Assembly (NCBI GenBank): GCA_015059905.1
Contig: SUZN01000003.1
Location: forward strand, 124,001 to 188,000
DNA length: 64,000 bases
Source of the DNA: Rikenellaceae bacterium
GTDB taxonomy: Bacteria; Bacteroidota; Bacteroidia; Bacteroidales; Rikenellaceae
Reading direction: 5' to 3'
The notes beneath the pieces were generated by a model. The model was not told where the DNA came from and did not search any database. It saw only the letters and a program-made list of their open reading frames with translations. The translations under genes were made by a program, and so were the position numbers. Positions 61,652-64,000 of this stretch are shown piece by piece (positions within the stretch are counted from its first letter, which is position 1; each line of letters begins with the position of its first letter).

Positions 61652-62029
61652 ATGTCACTGATACAAAACATCTTCGGCAACGCCACCGAAGCAAACCTCG
61701 AGGAGCTGCAACGCGAGTTTGAGCCTATCATCATCGAGGACGAGCAGATTGTGGCGGCGTATAAGATTTTCCGCGACAAGTGGGTCTTCACAACCAAACG
61801 CCTCATTATGCTCAACGTGCAGGGCGTGACGGGTAGCAAGCGCGAGTATCACTCTGTGCCCTACTCTTCAATCACCCATTTCAGCATCGAGACGGGTGGC
61901 ACGTTTGATGGCGACTGCGAGATGAAGTTGTGGATTCGTGGGGCGTCGGTTCCCATCGAGAAGGAGTTCAAAAAGGGCACCGACTTAAAAGGTCTGCAAC
62001 GTATTTTGGCAAAATATATCTTAAAATAA
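61652..62029 (+). CDS. Bacterial PH-domain protein
   Basis: A 125-residue protein with a bacterial pleckstrin-homology fold: IVAAYKIFRDKWVFTTKRLIMLNVQG, YHSVPYSSITHFSIETGG and CEMKLWIRGASVPIEKEFKKGT, followed by a C-terminal helix (LKGLQRILAKYILK). These small proteins are cytosolic or membrane-associated with unknown function. It is coupled to asd by 2 bp. Confidence 0.8.
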   Translation: MSLIQNIFGNATEANLEELQREFEPIIIEDEQIVAAYKIFRDKWVFTTKRLIMLNVQGVTGSKREYHSVPYSSITHFSIETGGTFDGDCEMKLWIRGASVPIEKEFKKGTDLKGLQRILAKYILK

Positions 62030-62032
62030 GAG

Positions 62033-62075
62033 AAAGGGGTTGTCCTACAAGTTTGATGGACACCCCTTTGCTTTT
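62033..62075 (+). terminator. Terminator after the PH-domain gene
   Basis: AAAGGGGTTGTCC / GGACACCCCTTT with one bulge, then TTTT. It is followed at once by the minimal repeat copy at 62076. Confidence 0.75.
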
Positions 62076-62113
62076 GAAGTTGTATAACAAGAGGCACCTT
62101 GTTAGACAGTTTC
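62076..62113 (+). repeat. Minimal copy of the 120-bp element (ends only)
   Basis: GAAGTTGTATAACAAGAGG joined to CACCTTGTTAGACAGTTTC. The left 19 bp equal 27260-27278 and the right 19 bp equal 27361-27379 except one base. The 82-bp middle is missing exactly, leaving a bare hairpin. Confidence 0.8.
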
Positions 62114-62115
62114 TT

Positions 62116-63087
62116 TTATTTTAGAGGCATCACAATCACTTCATAATAGGCGGCAGAGAAGTTTGCACCGACTGTAAAGTGCGGGCGACCGTCAATGATA
62201 TCGCATCCATAGGTGTGAACGTGTCCTGCGAAGGTAGCCAGCAGATTTGGTGCGCCAACCACCGTATCATAGAAGTCATAATCGAGCTTCGTGTGGCTCT
62301 CTGCCCACTGCCTGCGGCGCTCAATCTTATATCCGCCATCTGCCTTTGCACCCCAATCGGGATGACCTATGCCGTAACCCACAGAGCGTGAGGGGGCATA
62401 CATCGGGATGTGCTGAAAGAGGATAAACGGCTGCTTGCCACGAGCCTCGCGCTGCACAAACTTCAGTTGCTCTGGCTCAATCACATAATTTGAACTATCA
62501 ATAAAGAGCAGACGCACACCCTTCAGCGTCACACCATAAGCGTCGGGGTCATTGCCCTGAAACAGAGGCTTCAGTCGCCTGTCGCGCCACTCGCGGCGCA
62601 GCTCCTGACTTGTGCCACTCATACCCTCATAGTGCCAATCGTGGTTGCCAGGGGTGTAGTAATACGGCATCCCATACTCGCGCATAACCTCCTGCACAAA
62701 CTCTACTCCTCGCTCCGTTGGATAACTCAATATGTCGCCCACCAACGCCACAGCATCCGCGCCGCGCTGCTTTGCCAGGGCGATGGTCTGACGAAATGCC
62801 TCCTCGGGTGAGGTCTTTGCGCCCGTGCGGAAATGTGAAGTCACATTATATGCCGCCGCCATACGTTTGCTATACTCGCGAAAAGGCTCCTCGCGCTCGT
62901 CGGAGAGCCACAGATGGGTGTCGGCAACAACAAACAGGCGCAGTGTATCCTCCACCGCCGAGGAGTAAATCCTCACCTGCTCACGGTTGCTGACAACGGT
63001 CACCTCGTGCTTGCGACCACGCGCAAACGAGGGCATCACAACGGCAGCTAAAGCCACTGCCACAACTATTTTGTAGAGTGTTTTCAT
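62116..63087 (-). CDS. Secreted calcineurin-like metallophosphoesterase
   Basis: A 323-residue protein with a signal peptide (AVVMPSFA). All five motifs of the fold are present: VVADTHLW (DxH), LVGDILSY (GD), PGNHDWHYEG (GNHD), LFQHIPMY (H) and FAGHVHTYG (GHxH), so a two-metal phosphoesterase is expected. The periplasmic or surface location suggests hydrolysis of an external phosphate ester; the substrate is unknown. The 53-bp gap to the GH16 gene upstream is compatible with one transcript. Confidence 0.9.
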   Translation of the reverse strand: MKTLYKIVVAVALAAVVMPSFARGRKHEVTVVSNREQVRIYSSAVEDTLRLFVVADTHLWLSDEREEPFREYSKRMAAAYNVTSHFRTGAKTSPEEAFRQTIALAKQRGADAVALVGDILSYPTERGVEFVQEVMREYGMPYYYTPGNHDWHYEGMSGTSQELRREWRDRRLKPLFQGNDPDAYGVTLKGVRLLFIDSSNYVIEPEQLKFVQREARGKQPFILFQHIPMYAPSRSVGYGIGHPDWGAKADGGYKIERRRQWAESHTKLDYDFYDTVVGAPNLLATFAGHVHTYGCDIIDGRPHFTVGANFSAAYYEVIVMPLK

Positions 63088-63140
63088 AACATATATACAA
63101 AAAAGTGCGACAGCGCAACCATCGCACCATAATTTACCTC

Positions 63141-63926
63141 CTATCGCTCTGTCTTCTGATACACCCTCACGTAGTCAATACGCAATTCCGTTGGCAACTG
63201 CTCGGGATTGCTCACAGGACCTACCCAGCCGCCGCCAAGCTGATTTGAAAGACGTATATGCATCTCCTTCTCGGGGTATGGAAACTGATACTCCAAACCC
63301 TCTACGCGAGGATAGGTAAGCGTCTTTGCGCCATTCACGTAGAAACATACGCTATCCTGATAGACCTCGGCAGCATAGATATTCCAATCGTCACGATTGA
63401 TAGGGACAGTCGTTCCACGCAATGGGTTGTCGTGGATGATTGCGGCGTGCTTTGAGTGAACGGTATGGAACACATAATCATCAAAGTTAAGATGCTCCAT
63501 TATATCAATCTCGGCATACTCCTCGGTGCCGTAGTCGGGACAAGGACCCGACAGCCATATAGCAGGCCAGAAACCATTGGCTGATGAGAACTTCGCCCTC
63601 ACCTCAAAGCGGGCTAACTTGAAAGCCTTCTTGCCCTTGCTGATAATGCCCGCTGTAACAAATGGGCGACCATTGTCGGGAGCTGTGCCATCATTGACCT
63701 TACCCATCAACACCAACTCACCATTCTCGACATAAGCAAGGTCATCACGCAACGACATCATATCGTCCCAATCATCCTTACCCGTAGGCACACGTGTCCA
63801 CGTAGCCTCATCAATCTGCTCAGCATCGAATTCATCGCTCCACACGAGCTGCCACTCATCCTTGTTTGCGCAGGCAGAAAAGAGAGCCAGCACTGCCGAC
63901 AAAATAAAAATCTTCGTCATCTTCAT
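63141..63926 (-). CDS. GH16-family glycoside hydrolase lipoprotein
   Basis: A 261-residue lipoprotein (lipobox LFSAC, Cys19). It is a single GH16 jelly roll with the catalytic motif EIDIME (Glu139 nucleophile, Asp141, Glu144 acid/base), flanked by GFWPAIWLSG and HTVHSKHA strands typical of the family. GH16 enzymes cut beta-1,3(4)-glucans, agars or related glycans and some act on mucin O-glycans. The length is that of the catalytic domain only. No SusC/SusD genes lie nearby. Confidence 0.9.
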   Translation of the reverse strand: MKMTKIFILSAVLALFSACANKDEWQLVWSDEFDAEQIDEATWTRVPTGKDDWDDMMSLRDDLAYVENGELVLMGKVNDGTAPDNGRPFVTAGIISKGKKAFKLARFEVRAKFSSANGFWPAIWLSGPCPDYGTEEYAEIDIMEHLNFDDYVFHTVHSKHAAIIHDNPLRGTTVPINRDDWNIYAAEVYQDSVCFYVNGAKTLTYPRVEGLEYQFPYPEKEMHIRLSNQLGGGWVGPVSNPEQLPTELRIDYVRVYQKTER

Positions 63927-63949
63927 TTAAGTTTTGTTGTTTCTTACCA

Positions 63950-63957
63950 CAAAGATA
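63950..63957 (-). promoter_or_regulatory. GH16 promoter, -7 TATCTTTG
   Basis: Exact -7 match on the minus strand, 23 bp before the GH16 ATG, near the window end. Confidence 0.7.
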
Positions 63958-64000
63958 ATAAAAACCTTTGGTTTATTCCAATCGTATATATTATATGTAA

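Noticed and set aside
1..64000. tRNA, rRNA, prophage, insertion sequence or defence island
   Set aside because: I saw no tRNA/rRNA pattern, transposase, integrase, phage structural gene or restriction-modification gene on either strand.

Overview
The window looks like chromosomal DNA of a Bacteroidales bacterium, probably Alistipes-like (Rikenellaceae). The phylum call rests on many promoters with the Bacteroidetes -7 element TAnnTTTG (usually TATCTTTG), almost no Shine-Dalgarno sequences, and typical families: BACON-domain lipoproteins, BatD/BatE, GH127, B12-dependent ribonucleotide reductase, PorT-like barrels and an OmpA-type porin. The genus is inferred from general resemblance only. There is no phage, plasmid, CRISPR, rRNA or tRNA gene here. 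Most of the window is housekeeping DNA broken up by single secreted enzymes and small repeats.

Layout. 1-9.6 kb: a TrmH-family methyltransferase cut by the window edge, a GH43 lipoprotein, pdxA, a GH127 enzyme, thrS-infC, then a LuxE-like protein with a CMP-sugar (NeuA-like) cytidylyltransferase. 9.6-13.3 kb: a GT2 glycosyltransferase, a GT42/DUF115-like protein and a GH2 enzyme. 13.5-17.7 kb: clpB and a GlpT-type transporter on the minus strand. 17.8-21.3 kb: dnaX (interrupted by a 12-A run), tyrS, folB. 21.3-23.2 kb: an AT-rich island with two paralogous lipoproteins around the remnant of a C10 (streptopain-like) protease. 23.4-33.2 kb: an NSS transporter, ferritin, class I fumarase, batD-batE-recR, and an ECF sigma cassette. 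33.4-38.4 kb: META lipoprotein, RidA, NrdJ, OmpA-family porin. 38.5-44.4 kb: two tandem M60-like (mucinase-type) metallopeptidase lipoproteins. 44.6-47.3 kb: recF-DUF721, a TPR protein and a divergent RibH-like protein. 47.9-51.4 kb: divergent lysC and dapD, a Nudix hydrolase and birA. 51.5-58 kb: gcvH, mdh, msrC with a DUF4435 gene, a SUI1 factor, and a large HExxH/beta-propeller/beta-barrel protein. 58-64 kb: PBP1A, asd, a PH-domain protein, a metallophosphoesterase and a GH16 lipoprotein.

Functional links. lysC, dapD and asd belong to the aspartate-to-diaminopimelate route and PBP1A uses the resulting peptidoglycan precursor. Fumarase and mdh belong to the dicarboxylate pathway. GH43, GH127, GH2, GH16 and the two M60 proteins point to a host-glycan or plant-glycan feeding lifestyle, but none sits next to SusC/SusD genes.

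Most notable observations: (i) dnaX ends at a stop codon directly after A12 and its C-terminal domain continues in another frame, which fits slippage-made gamma/tau; (ii) a 120-bp intergenic element in two gap-free copies whose central hairpin shows compensatory changes, plus a third copy made only of the two ends; (iii) REP-like repeats, including one nested inside another; (iv) a shortened RibH paralogue at the TPR/recF locus that lacks the catalytic motifs.
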